This document shows positions 43,651-53,002 of a stretch of 64,000 bases of DNA, in pieces. The notes beneath the pieces are model-generated. The model saw only the letters and a list, made by a program, of their open reading frames with translations, did no database searches and had not been told where the DNA came from. The position numbers and the translations under genes are program-made. Numbering within the stretch: position 1 is the first letter of the stretch; every line of letters begins with the position of its first letter. This DNA comes from JAOUFP01 sp963801505 (lineage in GTDB: Bacteria; Nitrospirota; Thermodesulfovibrionia; Thermodesulfovibrionales; UBA6898), in the NCBI GenBank assembly GCA_963801505.1, contig CAWDEY010000026.1:124001-188000 (forward strand). Direction: 5' to 3'.

Positions 43651-44916
43651 ATGCTTGATGCCAGGTTTGTAAGAGAGAATATCGATGCAGTAAAAGAGGC
43701 GCTCAATAAAAGAGGATACGAATTCCCTTTGTCGCATTTTCTCGCGATAGACGAAAAAAGAATGGCCCTGCTCAGGGACGCCGAGGAGCTGCGAAACAGA
43801 CGCAATGTTGTCTCTGAAGAGATAGGCAGGCTCAAAAGAGAAAAGGCTGACGCCTCAGCGCTGCTTGAGGAGATGAAGGGAGTATCCGACAGGATAAAGG
43901 CCCTTGATGAAAAACTCAAGGAGGTCGAAGACGAGACAAGGAACCTGCTTCTTACTATCCCGAACATCCCTGACGAATCAGTCCCTGTAGGCAGGGACGA
44001 AACAGAGAATGTCGAGATAAGGAAATGGGGCACTCCAGGGGAATTTGCCTTTGGGCCACTGAACCATTGGGATATTGCTGCAACACTCGATATTATAGAT
44101 TTTGACCGTGCCTCAAAGATCGCAGGCGCCAGATTCGCGCTTATGAAAGGCCAGGGCGCCAGGCTGGAGAGGTCTCTGATGAACTTCATGCTGGACCTCA
44201 ATACCTCAAAGGGCTATACAGAGGTTTTTCCGCCTGTGCTGGTCAACAGGGAGAGCATGACCGGGACAGGACAGCTCCCGAAATTCGAGGCCGAACTCTT
44301 CAAAATTGCTGATCCTGAGCTTTACCTCATCCCCACTGCCGAGGTCCCTGTGACAAACATACACAGAGGCGAGATCCTGAAGGAGGAAGACCTCCCGCTT
44401 TATTACACAGCCTATACACCTTGCTTCAGAAGAGAGGCAGGTTCCTACGGCAAGGACACAAGGGGCCTGATCAGACAGCACCAGTTCAACAAGGTCGAAC
44501 TGGTAAAGTTCGTGAAACCCGAAGATTCCTGCTCAGAGCATGAGAAACTGACCAATGACGCTGAGGACATACTGCAGAGGCTTGGCCTGCCTTACCGGGT
44601 GATAACCTTATGCACAGGGGACATGGGTTTTTCCTCTGCCAGGACATATGATATCGAGGTATGGCTCCCAGGCCAAAACAAGTACCGCGAGATATCATCC
44701 TGTTCGAACTTCGGGGACTTCCAGGCGCGGCGGGCTGACATACGTTTCAAGCGTACCGGCAAAAAAGGGACTGAGTTTGTCCATACGCTCAACGGCTCAG
44801 GCCTTGCTATCGGCAGGACCCTTGTGGCTGTTTTGGAAAACTATCAGCAGAAAGATGGTTCCGTCATAGTGCCTGAGGCCTTAAGGCAATATATGGGGGC
44901 TGACAGGATAAAGTAA
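43651..44916 (+). CDS. serS: Seryl-tRNA synthetase
   Basis: Charges tRNA-Ser. 421 residues: N-terminal coiled-coil arm about 25-105 (LLRDAEELRNRRNVVSEEI), then class II core with TGTGQLPKFE, motif 2 FRREAGSYGKDTRGLIRQHQF, SSCSNFGDFQARR, and motif 3 NGSGLAIGRTLVAVLEN. SD AAAGGGAG precedes ATG 43651. Confidence 0.98.
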   Translation: MLDARFVRENIDAVKEALNKRGYEFPLSHFLAIDEKRMALLRDAEELRNRRNVVSEEIGRLKREKADASALLEEMKGVSDRIKALDEKLKEVEDETRNLLLTIPNIPDESVPVGRDETENVEIRKWGTPGEFAFGPLNHWDIAATLDIIDFDRASKIAGARFALMKGQGARLERSLMNFMLDLNTSKGYTEVFPPVLVNRESMTGTGQLPKFEAELFKIADPELYLIPTAEVPVTNIHRGEILKEEDLPLYYTAYTPCFRREAGSYGKDTRGLIRQHQFNKVELVKFVKPEDSCSEHEKLTNDAEDILQRLGLPYRVITLCTGDMGFSSARTYDIEVWLPGQNKYREISSCSNFGDFQARRADIRFKRTGKKGTEFVHTLNGSGLAIGRTLVAVLENYQQKDGSVIVPEALRQYMGADRIK

Positions 44917-44918
44917 CA

Positions 44919-44962
44919 AAAGCAGGCGGGCTGATCAGTTCTGACCAGCCCTGCCTGCTTCC
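44919..44962. terminator. Bidirectional terminator between serS and FKBP gene
   Basis: AGCAGGCGGGCTG and CAGCCCTGCCTGCT form a long stem in the 62-bp convergent gap. T-runs are weak on both sides. Confidence 0.7.
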
Positions 44963-44978
44963 AGATTATTCACAGACT

Positions 44979-45668
44979 CTACTTAACTGATATCAATTCA
45001 ACCTCAAAGATCAAAGTTGCATCCGGCCCTATCAAGTTCCCTGCACCTCTCTCTCCGTAAGCAAGATTTGCAGGGATGAACAGCTCCCACTTTGAACCCT
45101 CTTTCATCAACTGCAGCGCCTCTGTCCAGCCATGAATAACAGCATTGACCTTGAAGGTTGCAGGTTGCCCGCGCTTGTAGGAACTGTCGAATTCAGTGCC
45201 GTCTATCAAAGTGCCACGGTAATTGGTGACCACTGTATCATCAGCCTTGGGCGTCTTGCCGGTGCCTGCTTTTATGACCTTGTACTGGAGACCGCTGGGA
45301 AGGGTCTTTACGCCCTCCTTTGTCTTGTTTGCAGCAAGAAACGCTTCTCCTTCTTTTTTGTTTTTCTCCGCAAGCTCTTTGATGAGCACTGCTTGTTTTT
45401 CCCTTAGCTCCTTTTGAAGTCCTGAGAGGCTCTCTTTGATCTCCTGCTCAGTCATCAACATCTTTCCTTTAGTGAAAGCATCTTTCAGGCCCTGAACAAA
45501 CACATCAGGATCTATTTCGATCGGCTGGGCCTTTAATTTGCTCCCGATATCAGCACCTAAACTATAACTCTGTTTTTCCTTGGTGGTTTGAAGCGCCTTT
45601 TTTTCTTCTGCATTGGCCTGGCCCACCAAAAGAACAACACCTAAAACCAGCGACAATAATAATCTCAT
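44979..45668 (-). CDS. FKBP-type peptidyl-prolyl isomerase (Mip/FkpA-like)
   Basis: 229 residues: signal peptide (LLLSLVLGVVLLVGQANA), N-terminal dimerisation helices about 30-115, and an FKBP domain with DDTVVTNYRGTLIDGTEFDSS, VIHGWTEALQLM and LAYGERGAGNLIGPDATLIFEVEL. A periplasmic folding catalyst. It is convergent with serS. Confidence 0.93.
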   Translation of the reverse strand: MRLLLSLVLGVVLLVGQANAEEKKALQTTKEKQSYSLGADIGSKLKAQPIEIDPDVFVQGLKDAFTKGKMLMTEQEIKESLSGLQKELREKQAVLIKELAEKNKKEGEAFLAANKTKEGVKTLPSGLQYKVIKAGTGKTPKADDTVVTNYRGTLIDGTEFDSSYKRGQPATFKVNAVIHGWTEALQLMKEGSKWELFIPANLAYGERGAGNLIGPDATLIFEVELISVK

Positions 45669-45772
45669 CTCTTCTCCTTTGCATATTTTCTAATTTGTAG
45701 TGCCGCTCAACAGCTTATTTATTTTATTCCGTCCGTAGATTTTATGCAATCGAATCGCGGAGGGAGGCAGCG

Positions 45773-46618
45773 TTACAGTGTACAAGGGCAGATTTTGTCG
45801 GCCTCCCTTTTTATCGCACGGGCTGTAACGTTATCAATGCCGCTTTTTTCCACGAAAGAATCTTCATCAATATCAGCGATATCCTGGGCAAGGATATAAT
45901 TGTTTGCAAACAGTGTTTCAAGAAATTTTTTCCGGGCAGACGGCAATACGGTTATGGGATAGAGCCTTTTCTCCTCGATCATTTTTTCGAGGCTGCCTGT
46001 TTCAGGATAGCGCCAGCTTATGATCCGCAATCCGACGCATTCAGCGTATTTTATCGCATCAGTCGTACAGCGTGTATTTGTCACGAGCCATCCCTGGTGC
46101 ACCTCAAGGCCGTGTTCAGGAGCAAGGTCAAAAGCCTTCCTGATATCATTGAATCGCGAATGGACATACAGCGCGACCTTAACATCCGTTGGCTTGCCGC
46201 CGTTACTGTGATATTTGCACTCTATCAGGAAATGTCCGTTGCCGCTCTTTGCAAATATATCCACTTCATGCTGGACGCAGTAGCCATTGATTATGAGGTT
46301 TACCTCTGCGGAATATCCATGGCCCTTGAGCACCCTGGCAAAGTATTTTTCAAAGGGATACCCGGTAGGCCCGAGAGCTGATATTGCTTTTTTGAGAGAA
46401 TAACGCATGCCCGCGGTAACGTTATATTGTCTCAGCAGCTTCTTCGCCAGCCTGTAGATTTCCCTGGTCTTTGTAGAGGGGACTATCTTCTTTGCGACTT
46501 CTTCTGCTATGTCCTGTGCGACATCAGCAGGTGTTCCCGAGCGGATGAGGGAGTTTGCAAGCTTCCGGGTATCAAAATCCTCGGACAGTCCCGAGGCTTT
46601 GAGAATCTTAATGGCCAT
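45773..46618 (-). CDS. ATP-cone / Mrr-like nuclease fusion protein
   Basis: 281 residues in three parts. Residues 1-90 form an ATP-cone (KILKASGLSEDFDTRKLANSL, EIYRLAKKLLRQY), the nucleotide-sensing module best known from ribonucleotide reductases and NrdR. The middle has a PD-(D/E)xK nuclease core: QHEVDIFAKSGNGHFLIECKYH with D124-like Asp and ExK. The C-terminus resembles a helix-hairpin-helix (DIADIDEDSFVEKSGID). Known in scattered bacteria; the function is not established. A dATP/ATP-gated nuclease is inference. Confidence 0.8.
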   Translation of the reverse strand: MAIKILKASGLSEDFDTRKLANSLIRSGTPADVAQDIAEEVAKKIVPSTKTREIYRLAKKLLRQYNVTAGMRYSLKKAISALGPTGYPFEKYFARVLKGHGYSAEVNLIINGYCVQHEVDIFAKSGNGHFLIECKYHSNGGKPTDVKVALYVHSRFNDIRKAFDLAPEHGLEVHQGWLVTNTRCTTDAIKYAECVGLRIISWRYPETGSLEKMIEEKRLYPITVLPSARKKFLETLFANNYILAQDIADIDEDSFVEKSGIDNVTARAIKREADKICPCTL

Positions 46619-46672
46619 AATTAAGAATATAACACTATTATGCTTATTCTGAAAATAGTTCGGTGTTGCCTG

Positions 46673-46681
46673 TGGTATAAT
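46673..46681 (+). promoter_or_regulatory. Extended -10 promoter of cysK
   Basis: TGGTATAAT, an extended -10 with no good -35, 26 bp before cysK ATG 46707; SD GGGAGG lies between. Confidence 0.5.
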
Positions 46682-46706
46682 TTTTTATAACACCTGGGAG
46701 GCTGCC

Positions 46707-47639
46707 ATGAAATTAAACAAAAATGTTTTAGAGTTGATCGGCAACACGCCATTGGTAAAAATCAACAATCTTACTGCCCCTGAAGATGCCGCGATATGGG
46801 CAAAACTTGAAGGATATAATCCCGGCGGCTCCGTCAAAGACAGGATAGGACTTTCAATGATCGAGGCAGCTGAGCGCGAAGGAAAGCTGAAAGCCGGCGG
46901 CATCATTATCGAGCCAACTAGCGGAAACACAGGGATCGGACTCGCGATGGTTGCCGCAGTCAAGGGCTACGGGCTTGTCCTGACAATGCCTGATACCATG
47001 TCTCTGGAGCGCAGGCAGCTGCTTCAGGCATATGGGGCAGAGCTTGTTCTGACAGAAGGGAAAAAAGGCATGAAAGGAGCTGTTGAAAAGGCGGAAGAGC
47101 TATGCCGGAGTAATCCGGATTATTTTCTGCCGCAGCAGTTTGAAAACAGCGCAAATCCGGAGATACACAGAAAAACAACAGCAATGGAGATAATTGAAGA
47201 CCTGGGTGCTGTCCCCGACGGCTTTGTAGCAGGGGTAGGCACAGGCGGGACAATAACAGGTGTCGGCGAAGTGCTGAGAGCGCGGAAGCCTGATGTATGG
47301 ATTGCGGCTGTAGAACCTGCAACTTCGCCGGTCCTCTCAGGCGGAAATCCCGGGCCTCATAAAATAGCCGGGATTGGAGCAGGTTTTGTACCGGGTGTTC
47401 TCAACATAAAGATCTACAACGAAGTTATTAAGGTGGCAGACAGCGATGCTGCTGAAACAGCAAGAGCAATGGCCAAAAAAGAAGGTATCCTGGCTGGCAT
47501 ATCCTCAGGAGCAGCTCTCTGGGCAGCACTACAGGTTGCTAAAAAACTGGGGAAAGACAGGCAGGTAGTTGTCATATTCCCTGACAGGGGAGACCGTTAC
47601 CTCAGCACAGGTCTGTTTTTATCGGAAACTCAGAGATAG
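46707..47639 (+). CDS. cysK: Cysteine synthase (O-acetylserine sulfhydrylase)
   Basis: 310-residue PLP enzyme making cysteine from O-acetylserine and sulfide. Lys in GGSVKDRIGL, TSGNTGIGLAMVA, GTGGTITGVGEVL, and the C-terminal ISSGAALWAAL. Ends like CysK/CysM. Convergent with the malic enzyme gene. Confidence 0.95.
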   Translation: MKLNKNVLELIGNTPLVKINNLTAPEDAAIWAKLEGYNPGGSVKDRIGLSMIEAAEREGKLKAGGIIIEPTSGNTGIGLAMVAAVKGYGLVLTMPDTMSLERRQLLQAYGAELVLTEGKKGMKGAVEKAEELCRSNPDYFLPQQFENSANPEIHRKTTAMEIIEDLGAVPDGFVAGVGTGGTITGVGEVLRARKPDVWIAAVEPATSPVLSGGNPGPHKIAGIGAGFVPGVLNIKIYNEVIKVADSDAAETARAMAKKEGILAGISSGAALWAALQVAKKLGKDRQVVVIFPDRGDRYLSTGLFLSETQR

Positions 47640-47727
47640 GCCTGCCAAACTTCTGTTTGTACGGTTGTCCTAAAAAAGACAGTTGATCGCGCAAGGCCGC
47701 AAAGCTCGCACATTGTTAAATGGGGTC

Positions 47728-49140
47728 TTAATGCCGCGCCAGGCCGGTTTTCCTTGCAGCTTCTGACACTGCATGTGCCACGGATGAGGCGACCTTCCGA
47801 TCAAAGATACTCGGGATGATATAGTCCTCCTGAAGTTCGTCATCCTTAATGATATTGGCTATGGCCTCTGCTGCCGCGAACTTTATCTCTTCGTTGACCC
47901 CTTTTGCCTGTACATCCAGAAGTCCTCTGAATATCCCAGGGAAACCCAGCACGTTGTTGATCTGGTTGGGATAATCCGATCTGCCGGTTGCCAGTATCCG
48001 GACAAGGGGAAGGGCCTCTTCAGGTGAGACCTCGGGTTCGGGATTGGCAAGGGCAAAGACAATCGGGGCTTTGGCCATTTTCCTGATATCATCTGGGGTG
48101 ATTATATTCGGCCCGGAAAGGCCGATAAAGACATTCGCGCCTGCAAGGCTATCTGAAATACTCCCCTTTATTTTTCTCGGGTTGGTTTTCCTTGAGAGGG
48201 CCTTTTTATAAGGGTTCATGTCATCTTTTCTGCCTGAGTAAATGGTCCCCTGCCGGTCGCATACAATGATGTCTTTGATGCCGTAGGAAGAGAGCATCAG
48301 GGCATTGGCAATGCCTGCCGCGCCTGCGCCTGCGATGACAACGCGGAGCTTTCTGATATCTTTGCGAAGAAGTCTGCCCGCATTTATTATACCGGATAGA
48401 ACAACAACAGCGGTGCCGTGCTGGTCATCATGAAACACCGGGATGTCCAGGAGCTTTCTGAGCCTTGTTTCAATTGCAAAGCATCTAGGGGCTGAAATGT
48501 CTTCGAGGTTAATGCCGCCAAAGGCAGTGGAGATATTGGCTACCGTAGATATTATCTCTTCAGGATCTTTTGTGCTGAGGGCTATCGGGAAGGCGTCAAT
48601 TCCCGCGAACTCCTTAAATAGCATTGACTTGCCTTCCATAACAGGCATGGAGGCCTCAGGTCCAATGTCACCCAGGCCTAGCACTGCTGTGCCGTCTGTT
48701 ATGATAGCAACAGAGTTTCCCTTGATGGTATAGCGGTATGCGTGCTCCCTATGTTTGAAAATATCCATGCAGATACGGGCAACACCCGGGGTGTAGACCT
48801 TCGATAGGTCGTTGCTGTCCCTGACCGGGATCTTGTTATGTATCTCGATCTTGCCCCCCTGGTGTGCTGAAAAAGTCATATCCATGACCCTGAGGATTTT
48901 TATTCCTTCAATATTTTTTATCGCTTGGACAATGTTCTTTTCATGCTCTGAATTGCTGGCATTGACAGTAACATCCCTGACGACTTTACCCTTTTCAACG
49001 CGTACAATATCAACGGAGCCCAGGTCTCCGCCTGCCTGGCTTAAGACTGTTGCGATCTGCGCGAACATGCCGATCCTGTTTTCAATCTCAAGCCGCAATG
49101 TAATGCCGTAACTAGGACTTGGCTTATGGTCCATTTTCAC
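47728..49140 (-). CDS. NAD(P)-dependent malic enzyme with ACT domain
   Basis: 470 residues. N-terminal ACT domain about 13-90 (LRLEIENRIGMFAQIATVLSQ), suggesting amino-acid or other ligand control. Malic enzyme core: KVYTPGVARIC, DGTAVLGLGDIGPEASMPVM, FHDDQHGTAVVVLSGIINA, and GAGAAGIANALML. Oxidative decarboxylation of malate to pyruvate. Cofactor not decidable by eye. Confidence 0.92.
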   Translation of the reverse strand: MKMDHKPSPSYGITLRLEIENRIGMFAQIATVLSQAGGDLGSVDIVRVEKGKVVRDVTVNASNSEHEKNIVQAIKNIEGIKILRVMDMTFSAHQGGKIEIHNKIPVRDSNDLSKVYTPGVARICMDIFKHREHAYRYTIKGNSVAIITDGTAVLGLGDIGPEASMPVMEGKSMLFKEFAGIDAFPIALSTKDPEEIISTVANISTAFGGINLEDISAPRCFAIETRLRKLLDIPVFHDDQHGTAVVVLSGIINAGRLLRKDIRKLRVVIAGAGAAGIANALMLSSYGIKDIIVCDRQGTIYSGRKDDMNPYKKALSRKTNPRKIKGSISDSLAGANVFIGLSGPNIITPDDIRKMAKAPIVFALANPEPEVSPEEALPLVRILATGRSDYPNQINNVLGFPGIFRGLLDVQAKGVNEEIKFAAAEAIANIIKDDELQEDYIIPSIFDRKVASSVAHAVSEAARKTGLARH

Positions 49141-49269
49141 TCCCTGCGGATATTCTTTTTGTAATTATCTCACAGAAAGCAGTCAAACTAAACATTTGTT
49201 TCAGGAAAATGGATTTTGGATGTGCAGAACCCTGCGGTAGGGGAGGATAGTATTTAAATGTTTATTCTT

Positions 49270-49375
49270 TGGCGTCATTCCCGTAAGCAAAGCGCGTCGG
49301 GAATCCTTTTGGAAAAGATTCCGGACAAGTTTACCTGCCTCCGGCAGCGCCAAAGGCGCCCAGGGCCGGAATGAC
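49270..49375. repeat. Dispersed hairpin repeat, family B
   Basis: GTCATTCCCG...CGGGAATCC, then TTCCGGACAAG and GCCGGAATGAC at the other end, so the ends are inverted (GTCATTCC/GGAATGAC). It matches the element at 7864-7955. The 337-bp gap 49141-49477 otherwise holds only the hisB leader. Confidence 0.7.
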
Positions 49376-49477
49376 AAAGATTTGGAACTGTGCCAAGGTT
49401 TTGCTTTATAAAACCTCGTGAAATCATTATAATTATCAGACAATTTCCAGTTGCTAAATTACACTCGGGAGGAACAG

Positions 49478-50065
49478 ATGAGAAAGGCGAAGATCGAGAG
49501 AAAGACAAGGGAAACAGATATTAAAATAGAGTTGGAACTCGACGGCAAAGGCGAGTATTCAGTAGATACTTCGATCCCCTTTCTTGACCATATGCTCTCC
49601 CTGATGTGCAAGCACGGACTCTTTGATGTGAAGATAAAGGCCAGAGGTGATGTCGAAATAGACGACCACCATACAGTAGAGGACACAGGGATAGTCCTTG
49701 GCAAGGCCCTTAAGCAGGCGCTTGGGGACATGAAGGGAATCAACCGTTACGGACAGGCCTCTGTGCCCATGGATGAGGCACTGGCCACTGTCTGCCTTGA
49801 TATCAGCGGAAGGGCCTATCTGGTATATAAAGTGGAGTTTCAAAAGAAGAGCAAACTGAAGGACTTTGACCCCGACTTAATTGAAGATTTTCTCCAGGCC
49901 TTTGTGGCAAATGCAGGCATAACATTGCATACCGGTGTGCCCTACGGCAGGAATACGCACCATATAATCGAGGGGATATTCAAGGCCCTCGGCAGGGCGC
50001 TGAGGCAGGCCGTGACAATAGACCCGAGAGTCAAGGGTGTGCCTTCGACAAAGGGGAAGATTTGA
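49478..50065 (+). CDS. hisB: Imidazoleglycerol-phosphate dehydratase
   Basis: Histidine biosynthesis, dehydrates IGP to imidazole acetol phosphate. 195 residues from MRKAKIERKTRETDI, preceded by GGGAGGAA. Manganese motifs: DHMLSLMCKHG, EIDDHHTVEDTGI, and the second set RNTHHIIEGIFKALGRAL. No HAD phosphatase domain is fused. Other his genes are not in the window. Confidence 0.96.
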   Translation: MRKAKIERKTRETDIKIELELDGKGEYSVDTSIPFLDHMLSLMCKHGLFDVKIKARGDVEIDDHHTVEDTGIVLGKALKQALGDMKGINRYGQASVPMDEALATVCLDISGRAYLVYKVEFQKKSKLKDFDPDLIEDFLQAFVANAGITLHTGVPYGRNTHHIIEGIFKALGRALRQAVTIDPRVKGVPSTKGKI

Positions 50066-50078
50066 AGGTCTTTAATTT

Positions 50079-50774
50079 TTGAACATAAGACCTAAATCAC
50101 TGCAGTCTATAATACCTCTTAAGGATATCCGCTATGTGCTGCTGGACATGGATGGGACCCTGCTTGACAAGTATTTTGATGATTACTTCTGGGAGCATCT
50201 GGTCCCTGAAAAATATGCTGAGAAGAAGCATATCACCTTCGGCAGGGCAAAGGAAGAGCTGATGGCAAAGTATAAGTCCCATGAAGGCACCCTCAACTGG
50301 ACAGACATAGATTTCTGGTCAAAAGAGGTGGATATTGATATACCTGCATTGAAGGAGCAGATACGCCACATCATCGAGGTCCATCCCCATGTTGAGGATT
50401 TCCTCAAAATGCTCAGACGCCACAGGAAGAAAGTCTATCTTGTTACAAATGCTCACTATAAAGTCCTTGATCTGAAGCTTAAGAAGACTGAACTGGGCGG
50501 ATATTTCCACGCAGCAATTACGTCCTGCGGGATCGGCTATCCAAAAGAGATGCCCGAGTTCTGGGAAAAGGCCGAAAAACAGCTCGGCTTTGAAAAAGAA
50601 AAGACTCTTTTCATAGACGATACAGTCGAAGTGCTCAGAACAGCTGCTCAATACGGCATCAAATACATACTCCACAAGACTTACGCAAGTTCAAAAGGTA
50701 AAAAGGGGGTCCCTGAGGATTTTCCTGCTATCGAGGATTTCAGGGAGCTCATGTTCCTGGATGAACAGGGATAG
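50079..50774 (+). CDS. HAD-family phosphatase (YrfG-like nucleotidase)
   Basis: 231 residues. HAD motifs: LLDMDGTLLD, LVTNAH, lysine in GYPKEMPEFW, and LFIDDTVEVL. The C-terminal part resembles the GMP/IMP 5'-nucleotidase YrfG. It starts with TTG 50079, 13 bp after hisB, so co-transcription is likely; dephosphorylation of histidinol phosphate is a tempting but unsupported alternative. Confidence 0.82.
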   Translation: MNIRPKSLQSIIPLKDIRYVLLDMDGTLLDKYFDDYFWEHLVPEKYAEKKHITFGRAKEELMAKYKSHEGTLNWTDIDFWSKEVDIDIPALKEQIRHIIEVHPHVEDFLKMLRRHRKKVYLVTNAHYKVLDLKLKKTELGGYFHAAITSCGIGYPKEMPEFWEKAEKQLGFEKEKTLFIDDTVEVLRTAAQYGIKYILHKTYASSKGKKGVPEDFPAIEDFRELMFLDEQG

Positions 50775-50786
50775 TTGCTTTTGCGC

Positions 50787-50814
50787 TTACTACTAATTAC
50801 CCGTTACACATTAC
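50787..50814. repeat. Heptamer-type repeats between HAD gene and glgP
   Basis: TAATTAC CCGTTAC ACATTAC with a leading CTTACTAC, three clear units with TTAC every 7 bp, just before glgP. Confidence 0.6.
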
Positions 50815-50862
50815 TGTCTTAAAAAGTTGTTTCTCTTTAGTAAGATAGCTTAAAATAAAAAT

Positions 50863-52605
50863 ATGGATAGTCTAATTGAGCTGCTGCTGGAACTGACAAA
50901 AGAACCCAAAATCGCCTATTTTTCGATGGAGATAGGCGTCCATAATGATATCCCTACCTATAGCGGCGGCCTCGGCGTGCTTGCCGGCGATACCATACGG
51001 TCAGGGGCTGACCTGAAACTTCCGATGATTGCTGTCACACTCCTTTGCAGAAAAGGGTATTTCAGACAGGAGATCGATGAAAGCGGCAGACAGACCGAGC
51101 AGCCATATGAATGGGAGCCCTCCAAATACATGCAGCTTCTTCCATATAAGGCGACAGTACAGATAGAGGGCAGGGAAGTGTATGTCCAGGCATGGCAGTA
51201 TAATGTCAAAAGTCTGACAAGCGGGAGCATCCCCGTATTTTTTCTTGACACAGACGTGGTGGGTAATGCGCCGCAGGACCGTGATATTACCGCGCAACTC
51301 TATGGCGGAGACCTTACCTACAGGCTTAAGCAGGAGATCGTACTGGGCCTCGGCGGTGTAAGGATACTCCACGAGATCGGATTTGATATTAAGAAGTTTC
51401 ATATGAACGAAGGCCATGCGAGTTTCCTGACCCTTGAACTGCTGAACCGTTTTAAAAGACCGATTGAGGATGTATGGGATGAAAAACTTGTCTGGGACAA
51501 AAAGAGGGTGAAGGACCTCTGTGTTTTCACGACCCATACGCCTGTGGAGGCCGGACATGACAAGTTCCCTTATGATCTTGTCTCAGGAGTCATGGGCGAA
51601 ATCATTCCGCTACACGTGCTGAAGGAACTGGCTGGCTGGGAATATCTGAACATGACAATGCTTGCGCTGAACCTCAGCCGCTATATAAACGGTGTGGCCA
51701 AGAAGCATGGCGAGGTGTCAAAAAACATGTTCCCGGGATATGAGATCTCTGCGATAACTAACGGCGTACACTCCTATACATGGACTTGCAGCAGCTTCAA
51801 GAAGATCTATGACGAATATTTGCCTGGCTGGGCCAACGAGCCTGAGCTCTTTGTGCGGGTAGGCCGCATCCCTGATGAGAAACTCTGGAAGGCCCATATG
51901 GAGGCAAAACAGCTTCTCTTTGCTTACATCCAGGAGCAGACCGGCGTTGTGTTTTCGCAGGATGTCCTGACAATAGGCTTTGCCAGAAGGGCGACAGCCT
52001 ATAAAAGGGCTGACCTGCTTTTCAGGGACATAGAACGTTTCAGGAGGATAGGCGCGGGCAAGATACAGTTGGTGTATGCTGGAAAGGCCCATCCCAAGGA
52101 CGAACCTGGAAAGCAGCTGATAAAGAACATCTTCAGATTCAGGGAAGAGTTCAAAGACAGCATAAAGATCGTTTATCTGAAAAACTATAACATGGATACC
52201 GCGCTTAAGCTTATCTCAGGCGTTGATGTATGGCTGAACACGCCTTTGAGGCCCCTTGAGGCCTCCGGAACGAGCGGCATGAAGGCAGCGCATAACGGCG
52301 TTGTGAATTTCAGCGTGCTCGACGGCTGGTGGATAGAGGGGCATATAGAGGGCTATACGGGCTGGGCCATAGGTCCTGCGCCAACAGAGAAGGGCCAGAC
52401 ATCGGACCTTACCGACATAAAGAGCGCCGATAGCCGTGACGCTGAAGACCTCTATAACAAACTCGAAAACATTATTATTCCTCTGTATTATGACGACAGG
52501 CATATGTGGATCAGGATGATGCAAAATACGATAGGAAAAAATGCATATTACTTCAACTGTCACCGCATGATGCGGCGTTACGTTACAGAGGCCTACATCC
52601 GTTAG
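50863..52605 (+). CDS. glgP: Alpha-glucan phosphorylase (short form)
   Basis: Releases glucose 1-phosphate from glycogen. 580 residues, the compact bacterial subclass. ATG-start MDSLIELLLELTK; FHMNEGHASFLTLELL, ITNGVHSYTW, and the PLP region EASGTSGMKAAHNGVVNFSVLDGWW. No obvious SD; the 5' side holds heptamer repeats. Other glg genes are not nearby. Confidence 0.93.
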   Translation: MDSLIELLLELTKEPKIAYFSMEIGVHNDIPTYSGGLGVLAGDTIRSGADLKLPMIAVTLLCRKGYFRQEIDESGRQTEQPYEWEPSKYMQLLPYKATVQIEGREVYVQAWQYNVKSLTSGSIPVFFLDTDVVGNAPQDRDITAQLYGGDLTYRLKQEIVLGLGGVRILHEIGFDIKKFHMNEGHASFLTLELLNRFKRPIEDVWDEKLVWDKKRVKDLCVFTTHTPVEAGHDKFPYDLVSGVMGEIIPLHVLKELAGWEYLNMTMLALNLSRYINGVAKKHGEVSKNMFPGYEISAITNGVHSYTWTCSSFKKIYDEYLPGWANEPELFVRVGRIPDEKLWKAHMEAKQLLFAYIQEQTGVVFSQDVLTIGFARRATAYKRADLLFRDIERFRRIGAGKIQLVYAGKAHPKDEPGKQLIKNIFRFREEFKDSIKIVYLKNYNMDTALKLISGVDVWLNTPLRPLEASGTSGMKAAHNGVVNFSVLDGWWIEGHIEGYTGWAIGPAPTEKGQTSDLTDIKSADSRDAEDLYNKLENIIIPLYYDDRHMWIRMMQNTIGKNAYYFNCHRMMRRYVTEAYIR

Positions 52606-52675
52606 CCCAATTATTAAAAATAAGAAGTCAGCAGGACATTCTCAGTCCTCCGTACTATCTCGCAATAGTAAGGGC

Positions 52676-53002
52676 TTAAACCTTCAGTTTCCGGTTGCAG
52701 TTCATGCAGTATTCCTTCTCGGGCACGAAGCTGCCACATTCCTTACACTCTATTAGATTGATCGGCATTTCCTTTCCGCAGTACCTGCACTCTGTGTCTG
52801 ATTCCTGAAGAACTTTATTGCAGTAGGGACATTGTTTTGTCTTTCCTGGTTTCACAATAGGAGTTAACATGCCGACTACCAGTATCATTGGCGGAAAGAT
52901 AAAGCAGACCAACCCCCAAAAAAGTGGATTACGGCCTTTTTTGGAGGCAATGATGCTGCCAAGGATACCGACCAGTGCCTGGAATACGGCAAACCTATAC
53001 AT
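52676..53002 (-). CDS. Double zinc-ribbon membrane protein
   Basis: 108 residues: two hydrophobic segments (about 4-20 and 26-48), then two zinc ribbons, CPYCNKV...CRYCGK and CKECGSF...CMNCNR. Overlaps the upstream phosphatase gene by 8 bp. Function unknown. Confidence 0.75.
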   Translation of the reverse strand: MYRFAVFQALVGILGSIIASKKGRNPLFWGLVCFIFPPMILVVGMLTPIVKPGKTKQCPYCNKVLQESDTECRYCGKEMPINLIECKECGSFVPEKEYCMNCNRKLKV

